Below are positions 36,201 to 44,157 of a stretch of 64,000 nt of DNA, in pieces. Position 1 is the first letter of the stretch; each line of letters opens with the position of its first letter. The notes beneath the pieces were generated by a model. It had not been told where the DNA came from. It searched no databases and saw only the letters and a program-made list of their open reading frames with translations. The position numbers and the translations under genes are program-made. The stretch is from Actinacidiphila epipremni (GTDB lineage: Bacteria; Actinomycetota; Actinomycetes; Streptomycetales; Streptomycetaceae): the NCBI RefSeq assembly GCF_012034175.1, contig NZ_JAATEJ010000024.1:95692-159691 (forward strand), in the 5' to 3' direction.

Positions 36201-39200
36201 CACCAACGGGCCGGTGCTGGACACCTCGACCTCCTACACCGTCTCGGCGTGGGTCGACCTCACCGACACCTCCACCTTCCGCACCTTCGTCGCCCAGGGC
36301 GGCACCAACCGCGCCAGCTTCTACCTCCAGTACAACCCGGCCGCCAACTCCTTCCGCCTGCACACCAGCAACGCCGACACCGCCTCCCCGACCTTCTTCG
36401 ACGCCAACGCCGCCGGACCCGCGGCCCTCAACACCTGGACGCACCTGGTCGGCACCTTCGACGTCACCACCGGGGCGCTGCGCCTGTACGTCAACGGCAC
36501 GCTGTCCGGCTCGGCCACCGACACGTCCCCGTGGACCGGCACCGGCCCGCTGACGATCGGCGGCGCCGAGATGGCCGACGGCAGCGTCCACGACGTGGTC
36601 GGCGGGTCCGTCGCCAACGTGCAGGTCTACCCGCGGGCCCTCAGCGCCGCCGAGGTGGCCACGCTGTACGGCGGCAGCCGCACCGGCGGAACGGTCGGCT
36701 CGTCCACCGCGCAGGTCACCAAGTGGGCCTACGACAAGCGCGGCCTGCCGACGTCGATGACCGACGCGGACGTGCAGACCACCGACTACAGCTACGACGA
36801 GGCTGGCAACCTCGCGGTCACCACCGCCCCCGCAGTCCAGGTCGAGACCGGCGGCGGCACCCCGTCGGCCCAGCGGCCCGTCACCACGAGCGGCTTCAAC
36901 ACCTACGGCGAGGCCGTCGAGGAGGTCGACCCCGACGGGAACCAGACCACGACGGTCTACGACCCGGACGGCAACAAGGTCTCCGAGACCCTGCCGCCCT
37001 ACACCCCGGCCGGCTCCAGCACGCCGCTCACGGCGACGTCCACCTGGGCGTACGACAGCGACGGCAACCAGATCAGCGCCACGACACCGCGCAACGAGAC
37101 GACGCACTTCCTCTTCGACCAGCTCGGCGACGTCGCCCAGACCACCGAGCCGGACGGGTCGGTCACCCACGCGACCTACGACGCCAACGGCGAGCAGCTG
37201 TCGATCACCGACGCCAACGGCGCCGTCAACCAGGCCACGTACGACTACCTCGGCCGCCAGGTGACGTCCACGGCCCTGGAGCGCTTCCCGACCGCGCGCA
37301 CCCTCACCACCACGAACTCCTACGCGCCTTCGACCGGGAATCCGTACGGCGCGTACCTGACGTCCACCACCACGCCGGGCGGGGTCACCACCAGCTACGG
37401 CTACAACCGGGTCGGTGAGACGACCTCGGTCACCGACGGCGCCGGCAACACCACGTCCTACGCGTACGACTACCAGGGCGACCAGACCCGCACCACCGAG
37501 GCGGACAACACCTACTCCACCACCGAATACGACGCCTCCGGACGCCCGGTCTCCACCGAGCAGTACGACGCCGCCGGCACCCGGCTCAACCGGGTCTCGC
37601 AGGTCTACGACGGGGTCGGCAACGTGCTGGCGTCGACCGATGCCAATCAGCACACCTCCCACTTCACCTACGACGCGGCGGGCACCGTCACCCAGGAGGT
37701 GCAGCCGGTCTCCGACACCGAGTCGATCACCACCAGCTTCGGCTACGACGCGGCCGGCAACCAGACCCGCTTCACCGACGGCCGCGGCAACTCCTGGTAC
37801 TACACCTACACGCCGTGGGGTCAGCAGGAGACGGTGCGGGCCCCGGCGACCGCCGACCACAGCTCGCCGGCCGACTCCACCACCACCAACGTCTACGACC
37901 TCGATGGGCAGCTGACGTCCAGCACCCAGCCCGGCGGCGTCACCACGACGATGACGTACGACCAGGTCGGCAACGTCAAGACCGCCTCCGGCAGCGGCGC
38001 CGACGCGGCCACCGCGACCCGCTCGTTCACCTACGACGGCGACGGCCAGGTCAAGACCGCCGCCACCAGCGAGGCCGGCGCCGCCACCGCCCGCGACCAC
38101 CAGGCCGCCACCGCTGAGTCCTTCGGATACGACGACCGCGGTGACCTGCTGTCCGCCTCGGGCTCGGCCGGCTCGTCCTCCTTCAGCTACGACGACGACT
38201 CCGCCCCGCTGTCCCGCACCGACGCGGCCGGCACCACCGCCTACGGCTACGACACCGCGGGCCGGCTGTCCACGGTCGACGACGCGTCGTCCGGGACCCG
38301 GCTGACGTACGGCTACAACACCCTGGAGCAGGTCTCCTCGGTCAAGTACGGCGCCACCGGCCAGACCCGCACCTACACGTACAACACGGCACACCAGCTC
38401 ACCGGCGACTCCCTCGTCCAGGGCGCGACGACGCTGTCCGGGATCACCTACGGCTACGACGACAACGGCAACCTGACCAGCAAGACCACCACCGGCGTTG
38501 CGGGCGCGTCCGCCAACACCTACAGCTACGACCAGGCCGACCGGCTCACGTCCTGGAACAACGGCACGACGACCACCGACTACAGCTACGACGCGTCCGG
38601 CAACCGGATACAGGTCGGCTCGAACGTCTACACCTACGACGCCCGCGACGAGATCACCTCCGACGGGACCCACTCGTACGCGTACTCCGCGCGCGGCACG
38701 CTGACGTCGGACACCTCCACCGCGGACGGGACCGTCCAGTACACCACCGACGCCTTCGGCAACCAGATCACCGCCGGCGACCACTCCTACACGCTCGACG
38801 CGGTCGGCCGGAACATCACCGACAGCAACGCCGCCGACCTGACGAGCCGCACCTTCCAGTACTCGGGCGCCGGCGACACCATCGCCTCCGACGGCAGCTA
38901 TACCTACTCCTACGACCCGTCGGGCGGGCTGACCGGCGTCAACGCCGGTACGTCCCCGGGCGGCGGGCTGCTGGCCGTCACCGACGCGCACGACGACGTC
39001 GTCGGCACCTTCGCCTCCGGCGCCACCGCCCTGTCCGGGTCGGCCACCTACGACCCGCTGGGCAACGTGACCGCCGTGACCGGCGTCATGGGCCACCTCG
39101 GCTTCCAGTCCGGCTGGACCGAGGCCGACACCGGCAAGGTCGGCACCGCCTCGCGCTGGTACAACCCGGCGACCGGCACCTTCATGAACAAGGACTCGGT

Positions 39201-41280
39201 GTCCCTGAACCCGGTGCCCGACTCGGTGGAGGCCAACCCCTTCGCCTACGTCGACGACAACCCGCTGGGCGGCACCGACCCCTCGGGGCACTGGGGCTTC
39301 AAGAGCCTGGTCCACAAGGCCACCCATGCCGTCAAGAAGACCGTCCACAAGGCGGTCTCGCACGCGACGGCGTTCGTCTACCACTACACGCCGCCGATCG
39401 TGCACAAGGTCGTCAAGGCCGCCAAGCGCCAGGTCCACAAGGCCGTCAAGAAGGTCCAGGACGTCTACCACGCCACCGTGCGGCGGGCGGTACGCGTCTA
39501 CCACTACGCGGCACGCCATGTGAAACGCGCCTACCACACGGCCGTCCGTAAGGTCACCACCGCTTATCACGCGGCGAAACGCAAAGTGAAACGGGTCGTC
39601 AAAAAGGCGAAGAAAGCTGCTCATGCCGTCGCCAAGAAGGCGAAGGCGGCAGCTCATACGGTGGCGAGCGCGAGCCGGACCGCCTACAAGGCGTCGGTCA
39701 AGGCGGTGAAGACCGCCGCCACCTACACCAAGAACCACGCGGCGGCGATCACGTCGTTCGTGGTGTCGACGGCGGTCTTCGCCGGCTGCGAGGCGGCGAC
39801 GGTCGGCGTGGGCACGATCGGCTGCGCCGCGATCGCCGGAGCGGCGGGCTCGCTGGTCGAGCAGGGCTTTGCCTGCGCGGACCAGGGCGGCGCGGCATGC
39901 AGCGCGGGGGCGTTCGCCGCCTCGGCGGTGACCGGCGCGGTCGCCGGCGCCGTCGGCGGGGCACTCGGTTCCCTGGGCGGCAAGGTACTGGGCAAGCTCG
40001 CGCCGAAGGCGATGGAGGCGGTCGGCGGCCTGTTCGGCAAGGGCGCGAGCGAGGCGGCCGAGTCGGGGGTCGCCGACGCCACGGACGAGGCGGCGGCCCA
40101 GACCGAGGCAGCAGGCGCACGCTCGGAAAGCGAGGGCGCTGGCTGCAAGGCCGGGGTCCCGCACAGCTTCACCGGCAACACGCCGGTGCTCATGGCGGAC
40201 GGCACGGCCAAGCCGATCTCCCAGGTGAAGACCGGCGACGTGGTGGCCGACGCCGTCCCCGGCACGGCGGGCGTGCAGGCACACAAGGTCACCGCGGTGA
40301 TCGTGACGACAACCGACCACGACTTCGTCGACCTGACCGTGGCAGCAGCGAAACCCAGGGCGAACAGCACGGCCCCGGCCGGCCCCGCCGCAGCCACCCC
40401 GACGACCCCGGCTCCCAAGAGCTCGATCGTCCGCAAGGCGCTGCACCGCGCGGCGCTGACACTGGCGGCGTCGGCGGCGGTGCTCGGAACCCTCCAGCCG
40501 GGCCACCACCCGGAGCCGCCGACGGCCCCGGTGGCAGCGGTCTCCGCCGCACCGGCCTCAGCCCCCGCCACCCCGCCGGCGCACCTGACCACGACCTTCC
40601 ACCACCCCTTCTACGACAAGACCCAGGCCGCCTTCGTCGAGGCCGCCGACCTCCACCCCGGCGACCTCCTCCAAACCCCCACCGGCAGTGCCCAGGTCAC
40701 CGCCGTCCACCTCTTCCACGCCCACACCACCACCTACGACCTCACCATCGGCACCCTCCACACGTACTATGTGGAAGCCGGCTCCACACCGGTCCTGGTG
40801 CACAACTGCGGACCTGACACCTATGACTACGACGGTTCCGTCCGCTACCACGGCCTGGATGACGACGGACGGGCAACAGGTGTGTCGGCCACGATCAGGA
40901 AGAGCATGTTGAAGAAGGGGACACCCGCCAACAGGAGCGTCAATCCCTCCGGGTGGAACGGACACGGAACCCTTTACAACGAGGGGCGGGGACACCTGCT
41001 TGCCGATCGTCTCGGGGGAGACGGGGACCTGGAAGAAAACCTGGTCACCCTGACCCAGGATCCGACGAACACCCCGATCATGCGTGATGAGGTCGAGGGG
41101 CGGATCTTCGCCGCGGTCAAAAAGGGAGAGGTCGTTCAGTACACCGTCCGTGCCATCTACGCGAGGGGCGGATCGGACATGGCCCCGATGAAGCTGCTGA
41201 TCGAGGCGTACGGGAACAGGGGTTTCAGTCTGCGGAGAGAGCTGGAGAATCCAGCAGGAATGTTCGGAATCGACAACTAG
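30235..41280 (+). CDS. Giant secreted Rhs polymorphic toxin with LamG-like modules, Hint domain and C-terminal nuclease
   Basis: A 3,681-residue secreted protein, starting at GTG 30235 with CAGGAG 8 bases upstream (the frame is open further up but lacks a signal). Residues 1-43 form a Sec/Tat-like signal; about 364-543 are a DNRLRE-type domain; about 659-716 a DUF6531-like start of the cage. LamG-like modules lie at about 896-1136, 1189-1416 and 1936-2152, and YD/RHS repeats at about 1419-1929 and 2156-2976. The Rhs core (PATGTFMNKDS...DPSGHWGF) is at about 2977-3022, a Lys/His/Ala-rich helix at 3023-3169, and a Hint domain at about 3304-3525 ending VHNC. The 156-residue tip has RGHLLADRLGG...NLVTLTQ, as in Endonuclea_NS_2 DNA/RNA nucleases. 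The immunity gene follows. Confidence 0.9.
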   Translation: MRASSGRRPKRRSALRRGWVRGTAMLAFVALAFMLTTSQAAADGATLPALSMPSLSSLGAWLKHPPHWKDVPQQQSGTAAGRSHRATAAATRARGGAGRKPGRSPSELDPYQPYAKVSTSGRSAVVGGFSAKTSKRDAAASDATTTVYDNADGTHTRRVSQTPVNFRDGKGTWQPIDTKVRRGPDGRLHEAANSRGVDFAGDSADADLATFRLDTSHSVSYGLQGAAKVTGTVAGSEVTYAGTLPQTDLVLAPSATGVKESVVLHSAQAGNSWTFPLALHGLTPVQLADGSIDLRDAAGRSTAQIPRAYAYDSKVDPRSGDPTTTYAVTYHLVHTAAGTALKVTLDPAWLHDPARAFPVTVDPSIVDGWTTTYAESGNNGDHSFEQTVKVGSYDSGTHSANSFVNHWYSGWDGSGVTVTAASLHLFDTWASTCTAERFDVALVTSAWTPTGVTTYPGPSKGASVGNLTPSVPHACANTAADRSVGDWVQVPLTTASIQGWVNGTTPDYGLAVYAATTDNLHWKQFGSFADPGLGPYIDVTYTGTTPPQVYQQYPNNNAVASTTTPELTAWSGGANSQANTTTKYDFQVYDNTGTKVADSGLLAAGDWTVPAGKLKWGQTYDWTVQSYDAGLYSGAVWYALSIEVPQPLITSGLSQNSSDHGFDASIGNYTTSDTDASISVVGPGLDVDRSYNSRDPRWTGAFGTGWSSVFDARTTDQYNAAGTVTSTVVSYPDGSQVGFGKNGDGTYTPPSGRFATFKAVSGGGYTLTDKSGTVYAFTQLLSTGTYGISSVTDAEGHALSFGWSGGHITLMTSVTAQRALHLTWQTPAGASAAHISSVVTDPVDPAAPTSARTWTYGYTGDQLTSVCSPISTTKCTGYGYTAGSQYQNASLDLGPHAMWPMSEASGTTGKDAVLANQGADNLTYSGVTFGAAGPMAGSSATAIGFNGTSSYATLPFDMGNNTDSGALSLWFKTSAGPGVLYSYASQPVTAGDSPGAYTPAAYVGTDGKLKAEFWNSGGIAPISTTASVADGKWHHMVLSAAGNSQTLFLDGAKVGSLSGTIGIQPGLAFGKNQPYNTLGAGFLGGKWPDQPHSSTTDPTGTATYFNGQIADAAWYDRPLVAADATALHNFGTHAAGLLSTITRPSGKAYQSMTYDPATTALTQLTDENGGVWKLGAPTVAGSSQTYRAAVLGGAPATYFRLGEAAGAATAVDETRGGNGTYNAVTLGAAGPFSDQKAATFNGTSSYVKVPDAQTGDTSASAEMWFKTTHPTAILLNAQASAIGTTPPSTTPQLWIGSDGKLHGGFYTTAGSVQLGTTGTVTDGKWHHVLLSAGPTSQTLYLDGTQAATKTGTAALTTGARNLDYLGAGTTGSGWAGLTTGTIAYFNGSLAEAAVYRTALTAQDAAAHFEAAKNSTGLLPVETVKVTSPAPYSAVTTYKYDLLNDERELSETDGLGYTTSFGYDTGGFEHTVVDPNGAMTVTGHDVRGNVVSSTTCQDQAAQRCSTEYYTYYPDDTTAQLTTADPRNDVLLTERDGRSASATDPTYLTTHTYDTGGNETGVTTPPVAGFPHGRTETMAYSDGTSAFPAVGGGNVPKGLPVTTTTPGGAVSTIGYFQNGDVASTTDPLGLVTSYTYDGLGQVLTKKIVSDTYPAGLTTAYTYDPAGQVTEEKDPPVTDRVTGAVHTADSTTVYDADGDVTSQTVADLTGGDAPRTETQAYDQYDQVRTDSDANAAAGLPNGNTTTYAYDHSGNKLSEVTSSGTTTQYTYDDDGHLLTQGILSTGDPVNPQPATLLIESSRAYDPAGRLASITDAMGNTTKYTYTDNGLTAKITKTSADGAGTSVLTANTFDAAGNELSETTDNGATVTNYTVDAASRTTSTTVDPTGVNRTTSVSYTPDDLVATETDSDASGNRTTTANTYDAAGDQLSESVYGDSSGHPAGWWKLDQTGGGTVTDASGNGNSASVGSGVTWSPDGAATFTPSAGTNGVIATNGPVLDTSTSYTVSAWVDLTDTSTFRTFVAQGGTNRASFYLQYNPAANSFRLHTSNADTASPTFFDANAAGPAALNTWTHLVGTFDVTTGALRLYVNGTLSGSATDTSPWTGTGPLTIGGAEMADGSVHDVVGGSVANVQVYPRALSAAEVATLYGGSRTGGTVGSSTAQVTKWAYDKRGLPTSMTDADVQTTDYSYDEAGNLAVTTAPAVQVETGGGTPSAQRPVTTSGFNTYGEAVEEVDPDGNQTTTVYDPDGNKVSETLPPYTPAGSSTPLTATSTWAYDSDGNQISATTPRNETTHFLFDQLGDVAQTTEPDGSVTHATYDANGEQLSITDANGAVNQATYDYLGRQVTSTALERFPTARTLTTTNSYAPSTGNPYGAYLTSTTTPGGVTTSYGYNRVGETTSVTDGAGNTTSYAYDYQGDQTRTTEADNTYSTTEYDASGRPVSTEQYDAAGTRLNRVSQVYDGVGNVLASTDANQHTSHFTYDAAGTVTQEVQPVSDTESITTSFGYDAAGNQTRFTDGRGNSWYYTYTPWGQQETVRAPATADHSSPADSTTTNVYDLDGQLTSSTQPGGVTTTMTYDQVGNVKTASGSGADAATATRSFTYDGDGQVKTAATSEAGAATARDHQAATAESFGYDDRGDLLSASGSAGSSSFSYDDDSAPLSRTDAAGTTAYGYDTAGRLSTVDDASSGTRLTYGYNTLEQVSSVKYGATGQTRTYTYNTAHQLTGDSLVQGATTLSGITYGYDDNGNLTSKTTTGVAGASANTYSYDQADRLTSWNNGTTTTDYSYDASGNRIQVGSNVYTYDARDEITSDGTHSYAYSARGTLTSDTSTADGTVQYTTDAFGNQITAGDHSYTLDAVGRNITDSNAADLTSRTFQYSGAGDTIASDGSYTYSYDPSGGLTGVNAGTSPGGGLLAVTDAHDDVVGTFASGATALSGSATYDPLGNVTAVTGVMGHLGFQSGWTEADTGKVGTASRWYNPATGTFMNKDSVSLNPVPDSVEANPFAYVDDNPLGGTDPSGHWGFKSLVHKATHAVKKTVHKAVSHATAFVYHYTPPIVHKVVKAAKRQVHKAVKKVQDVYHATVRRAVRVYHYAARHVKRAYHTAVRKVTTAYHAAKRKVKRVVKKAKKAAHAVAKKAKAAAHTVASASRTAYKASVKAVKTAATYTKNHAAAITSFVVSTAVFAGCEAATVGVGTIGCAAIAGAAGSLVEQGFACADQGGAACSAGAFAASAVTGAVAGAVGGALGSLGGKVLGKLAPKAMEAVGGLFGKGASEAAESGVADATDEAAAQTEAAGARSESEGAGCKAGVPHSFTGNTPVLMADGTAKPISQVKTGDVVADAVPGTAGVQAHKVTAVIVTTTDHDFVDLTVAAAKPRANSTAPAGPAAATPTTPAPKSSIVRKALHRAALTLAASAAVLGTLQPGHHPEPPTAPVAAVSAAPASAPATPPAHLTTTFHHPFYDKTQAAFVEAADLHPGDLLQTPTGSAQVTAVHLFHAHTTTYDLTIGTLHTYYVEAGSTPVLVHNCGPDTYDYDGSVRYHGLDDDGRATGVSATIRKSMLKKGTPANRSVNPSGWNGHGTLYNEGRGHLLADRLGGDGDLEENLVTLTQDPTNTPIMRDEVEGRIFAAVKKGEVVQYTVRAIYARGGSDMAPMKLLIEAYGNRGFSLRRELENPAGMFGIDN

Positions 41281-41285
41281 GGCAC

Positions 41286-41831
41286 ATGATGACGGAATTG
41301 GATGAACTCGTTCGGCTCGTTCCACCCCCTGACGATGTCGTGCCGTGGACGGGCTGGCGGGATCTTGAGGAACGACTGGGAACGGAACTCCCGGACGACT
41401 ACAAGGCGCTCGTCGGACGTTACGGTCCCGGTTCGTTCGACAACTTCCTGCACGTGCTCCAGCCCGTCTGCGATTTTGGGCCGATCCTGATCGAGCCGTC
41501 CGCGACCCGATCCGCCGAAATCCTCGAACAGCTGCGCGCCGGTGGCGAGGAGATGCCCTACGCGCCGGACGCACTGCTGCCCGCGGCCAAGACGGACAAC
41601 GGCGACACCGTCTACTGGCTCAGGGAGTCGTCCGCCGCACGACCGCAGGACTGGACGATCACCGCCAACGCAGCGCGCGGTACCGACTGGCCGACTTTCG
41701 GGGGAGGGCTTGTCGCTTTCCTGCTGGATACGCTGTCCAAGCGTTCCCACATGCCGATCTTCCCCCGTAACTTTCCCAGTGAGAAACCCGAGTTCGTGCT
41801 GTACCCCCCGAAGGGGGCGAGACGCCGCTGA
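41286..41831 (+). CDS. SUKH (SMI1/KNR4) family immunity protein
   Basis: A 181-residue soluble protein with the SUKH fold signature. The N-terminal WRDLEERLGTELPDDYKALVGRYGPGSFDN includes the typical LPxDYxxFxxxYG core, followed by an aromatic/acidic middle segment (TVYWLRESSAARPQDWTI). It begins 5 bases after the Rhs stop, at a tandem ATGATG start. SUKH proteins neutralise many polymorphic nuclease toxins by binding the toxin tip, so this is very probably the immunity partner of the nuclease at the end of the Rhs protein. Confidence 0.88.
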   Translation: MMTELDELVRLVPPPDDVVPWTGWRDLEERLGTELPDDYKALVGRYGPGSFDNFLHVLQPVCDFGPILIEPSATRSAEILEQLRAGGEEMPYAPDALLPAAKTDNGDTVYWLRESSAARPQDWTITANAARGTDWPTFGGGLVAFLLDTLSKRSHMPIFPRNFPSEKPEFVLYPPKGARRR

Positions 41832-41893
41832 CCTGACACTTTGTGGAATGCGGTGCGACAGCTCCGTTGCAGTGGTGAACGAGGACCGGGGTG

Positions 41894-41920
41894 CCGCCGG
41901 CCCCGGGGCAGGGCCGGCGG
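41894..41920. terminator. Hairpin terminator between convergent immunity and TPR genes
   Basis: CCGCCGGCCC (41894-41903), a 7-base loop and GGGCCGGCGG (41911-41920) form a perfect 10-base stem. It lies in the 102-base gap between two genes that face each other, so it can end transcripts from both directions. Confidence 0.65.
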
Positions 41921-41933
41921 GGGCAGGGGGGTG

Positions 41934-44144
41934 TCAGTGGGGGTCGAGGATGTGGTTGTGGCAGGCTGCGCGGTGGAGGAGGGAGTCGGGTTCTTCCGGG
42001 TCGATGGCCAGGACTTGGTCGAAGTCGGCGATGGCCGCCTGCCAGTTGCCCAGCGCCTCGTTGACCGAGCCGCGGTTGAAGAGCATCGCCGGGTCGGGCC
42101 TGATCGCTATCGCGCGGTCCAGGTCGGCCAGCGCGGCGGGCAGGTCGCCCTGGTCGTAGTTCACCGCCGCCCGGGTCGCCCACGCTTCGGCCATCGTCCC
42201 GTCCAGGCCGATGGCGGTGTCGAGCGCGGTACGGGCCGTGTCCGGGTCGCCCGACTCGTGTGCCAGGCGGCCACGCAGGCCGTGCAGGTGCGCATGGTCG
42301 GGCGCCAGTTCCAGCGCGGCCTCGACGAGGGCGCCGGCCTGGGCGAGTTCGCCCTCCTCGACCAGCAGGCCGGCGAGGTTGACGTAGGCGTCCACGAACG
42401 TGGGCTCGATCTCGATGACGTAGGCGAAGTCCGCGACGGCGCCGGGTATGTCGCCCGTCAGCGCGCGCAGGTCGCCGCGGTTGTAGTAGACCTCGGGGAA
42501 GGGCGGGGAGAGGCGGATCGCCGCGTCGTACTCCGACAGCGCCTCGTCGGTGCGGCCGAGCTTGCGCAGCACCGCAGCCATGTCGAAGTGGTATTCCGCG
42601 TAGTTGGGGTCCGCCTCGACGACCGCCCGGAAGTCCGCGAGTGCTTCGTCGAGCCGGCCGAGGGCGTTGAGCACCTGCGCGCGGTTGTAGCGCAGTACGG
42701 ACCGGTGCAGCCGGTGCTCGTCCGCGTCCAGGTCGCCGTCGAGGCGTTCCAGGCCCTCGGCGACCAGCCGCAGCGCCTGGTCCGGGTGGGCCAGGTGGTT
42801 CTCGATCAGCGCCCGGCCGTTCTTGTGGAAGACCGTGTTGAACGCCCGGTCCTTCGGGTCGGGCAGCAGCTCGGCGATCGCGATGGCCTCGTTGATCCAG
42901 GCCATCGCGCGGCGGTGGTCCTTGCGGTCGTCCTCGTGGTGGCGGGTGTAGAGCATCGCGGTGGCGTAGGCCGCCTGCATGTGGATGTACGGCGACGCGG
43001 TGAACGCCCGCGCCTCGTCGTAAAGCGCCTCGGCCTCGACCGGCCGGCCCAGGGCGGCGAGCGATGTGGTCATCTTGGTGGTGAACGCCCACCACTGCTC
43101 GAACGACTGCTCCCAGTCGATCAGCGCCCTGCCGCGCTTGCCGTAGTCGACGGTGGCCTCGTAGAAGCCGAGGTCGATGCAGTAGTTCAGGGCGTGTTCG
43201 AGCGCCTTGGCACCCGACGTGGCCGGGTGCGCGCCGCGTTCGCGGTGGTAGGGGATGGCGCCGAGGCGCAGCGACTCCATGTCCAGGGCTTCGAGTGCGT
43301 CGGCGCGCTCGTCGTGCAGGGCGCGGCGCTCGGCCTCCGGGAGGCTTTCGTAGGCGGCCAGCAGCTCCGGGTCACCGCTGAGGCACTCGGCGGCGACGTG
43401 GCGGCGGGCGGACGAGGTGCGGTGGTCGTCGTCACCGCAACCGGAAGGCGTGGGCGTGCTCTGCGGCGGTGCGGGCGGCGCCAGTAGGGCCAGTGGTGCC
43501 GCCTCGACCCGGGTCGCGTACCGTGCCAGCATCGCGGGCAGGTCGCCGTCCTCCGGGAGGTCGCCGCGCGTGGTGACGACCAGGGTGATGCGCGCCGGGT
43601 CCAGCCGGCGTACGAGGACGCCGAGGAACTCCCGGTCCAGGCTGTCGGCCTCGTCCACCGCGTCGAACCACAGCGACACCGGTCCCTCGGCGACGGCGCC
43701 GACCATGTCCCGCAGGCACTCGGTCAGCCCGTGGGCGATGCGCAGGGTGCGCAACCGGGAGTAGAACCTGGTGCGTTCGACCGGAACGGCCAGGGACGTG
43801 AGCGTCTCCCGGGTGGCCCGCACCGTCGCGCGCAGCTCGGGCGCGACGGTCAGCAGCTCCACGTCGTGCGCGGCCACCACGTCAGCAGCCGCCTCGGCCA
43901 CCCGCGGGTAGAGCTCCCGGAACAGGGTGCCGGTGGCGGTGTACGGGCCGCGCAGGCGCCGGTGCGCATGGATGGGCGGCAGCAGCGGCGCCGGCAGGTC
44001 CGGCCGTCCGGGAGCCACGAGCGACCAGTCGGCCGGCGAAGCCGGCGCCACCGGCGTACCCGGCGTGACCGGCGCGGACGGGGCAGCCGGGCCGGCCAGG
44101 CCGTCCGGCCCGTGGATCCACCAGTGCTGCGATTCCCCGGACAT
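41934..44144 (-). CDS. Tetratricopeptide repeat protein with a degenerate NTPase-like N-terminal domain
   Basis: A 736-residue soluble protein. Residues 1 to about 60 are Pro/Ala-rich, beginning MSGESQHWWIHGPDG. About 60-235 resembles an AAA/STAND NTPase core with a Walker B-like LWFDAVDEADSLD and an RITLVVTTRG strand, but no P-loop is seen. About 290-735 is a long run of TPR units (such as ALNALGRLDEALADFRAVVEADPNYAEYHF and later copies). The ATG at 44144 has GGAGG 8 bases upstream. It lies 13 bases after the metalloprotease gene in the same operon. A scaffold or adaptor role in peptide maturation is likely (inference). Confidence 0.82.
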   Translation of the reverse strand: MSGESQHWWIHGPDGLAGPAAPSAPVTPGTPVAPASPADWSLVAPGRPDLPAPLLPPIHAHRRLRGPYTATGTLFRELYPRVAEAAADVVAAHDVELLTVAPELRATVRATRETLTSLAVPVERTRFYSRLRTLRIAHGLTECLRDMVGAVAEGPVSLWFDAVDEADSLDREFLGVLVRRLDPARITLVVTTRGDLPEDGDLPAMLARYATRVEAAPLALLAPPAPPQSTPTPSGCGDDDHRTSSARRHVAAECLSGDPELLAAYESLPEAERRALHDERADALEALDMESLRLGAIPYHRERGAHPATSGAKALEHALNYCIDLGFYEATVDYGKRGRALIDWEQSFEQWWAFTTKMTTSLAALGRPVEAEALYDEARAFTASPYIHMQAAYATAMLYTRHHEDDRKDHRRAMAWINEAIAIAELLPDPKDRAFNTVFHKNGRALIENHLAHPDQALRLVAEGLERLDGDLDADEHRLHRSVLRYNRAQVLNALGRLDEALADFRAVVEADPNYAEYHFDMAAVLRKLGRTDEALSEYDAAIRLSPPFPEVYYNRGDLRALTGDIPGAVADFAYVIEIEPTFVDAYVNLAGLLVEEGELAQAGALVEAALELAPDHAHLHGLRGRLAHESGDPDTARTALDTAIGLDGTMAEAWATRAAVNYDQGDLPAALADLDRAIAIRPDPAMLFNRGSVNEALGNWQAAIADFDQVLAIDPEEPDSLLHRAACHNHILDPH

Positions 44145-44157
44145 GCGATTCCTCCAG

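Noticed and set aside
34490..39300. Regular repeats considered as a possible CRISPR or tandem satellite
   Set aside because: The repetition is of YD/RHS motifs at protein level with variable nucleotide spacing; no direct repeats with unique spacers occur.
32311..40509. Very long open frame on the minus strand (about 2,700 codons) across the Rhs gene
   Set aside because: It is a shadow of the plus-strand Rhs gene: high GC removes stops, the frame has no domain and is full of Val/Arg/Gly/Ala low complexity.
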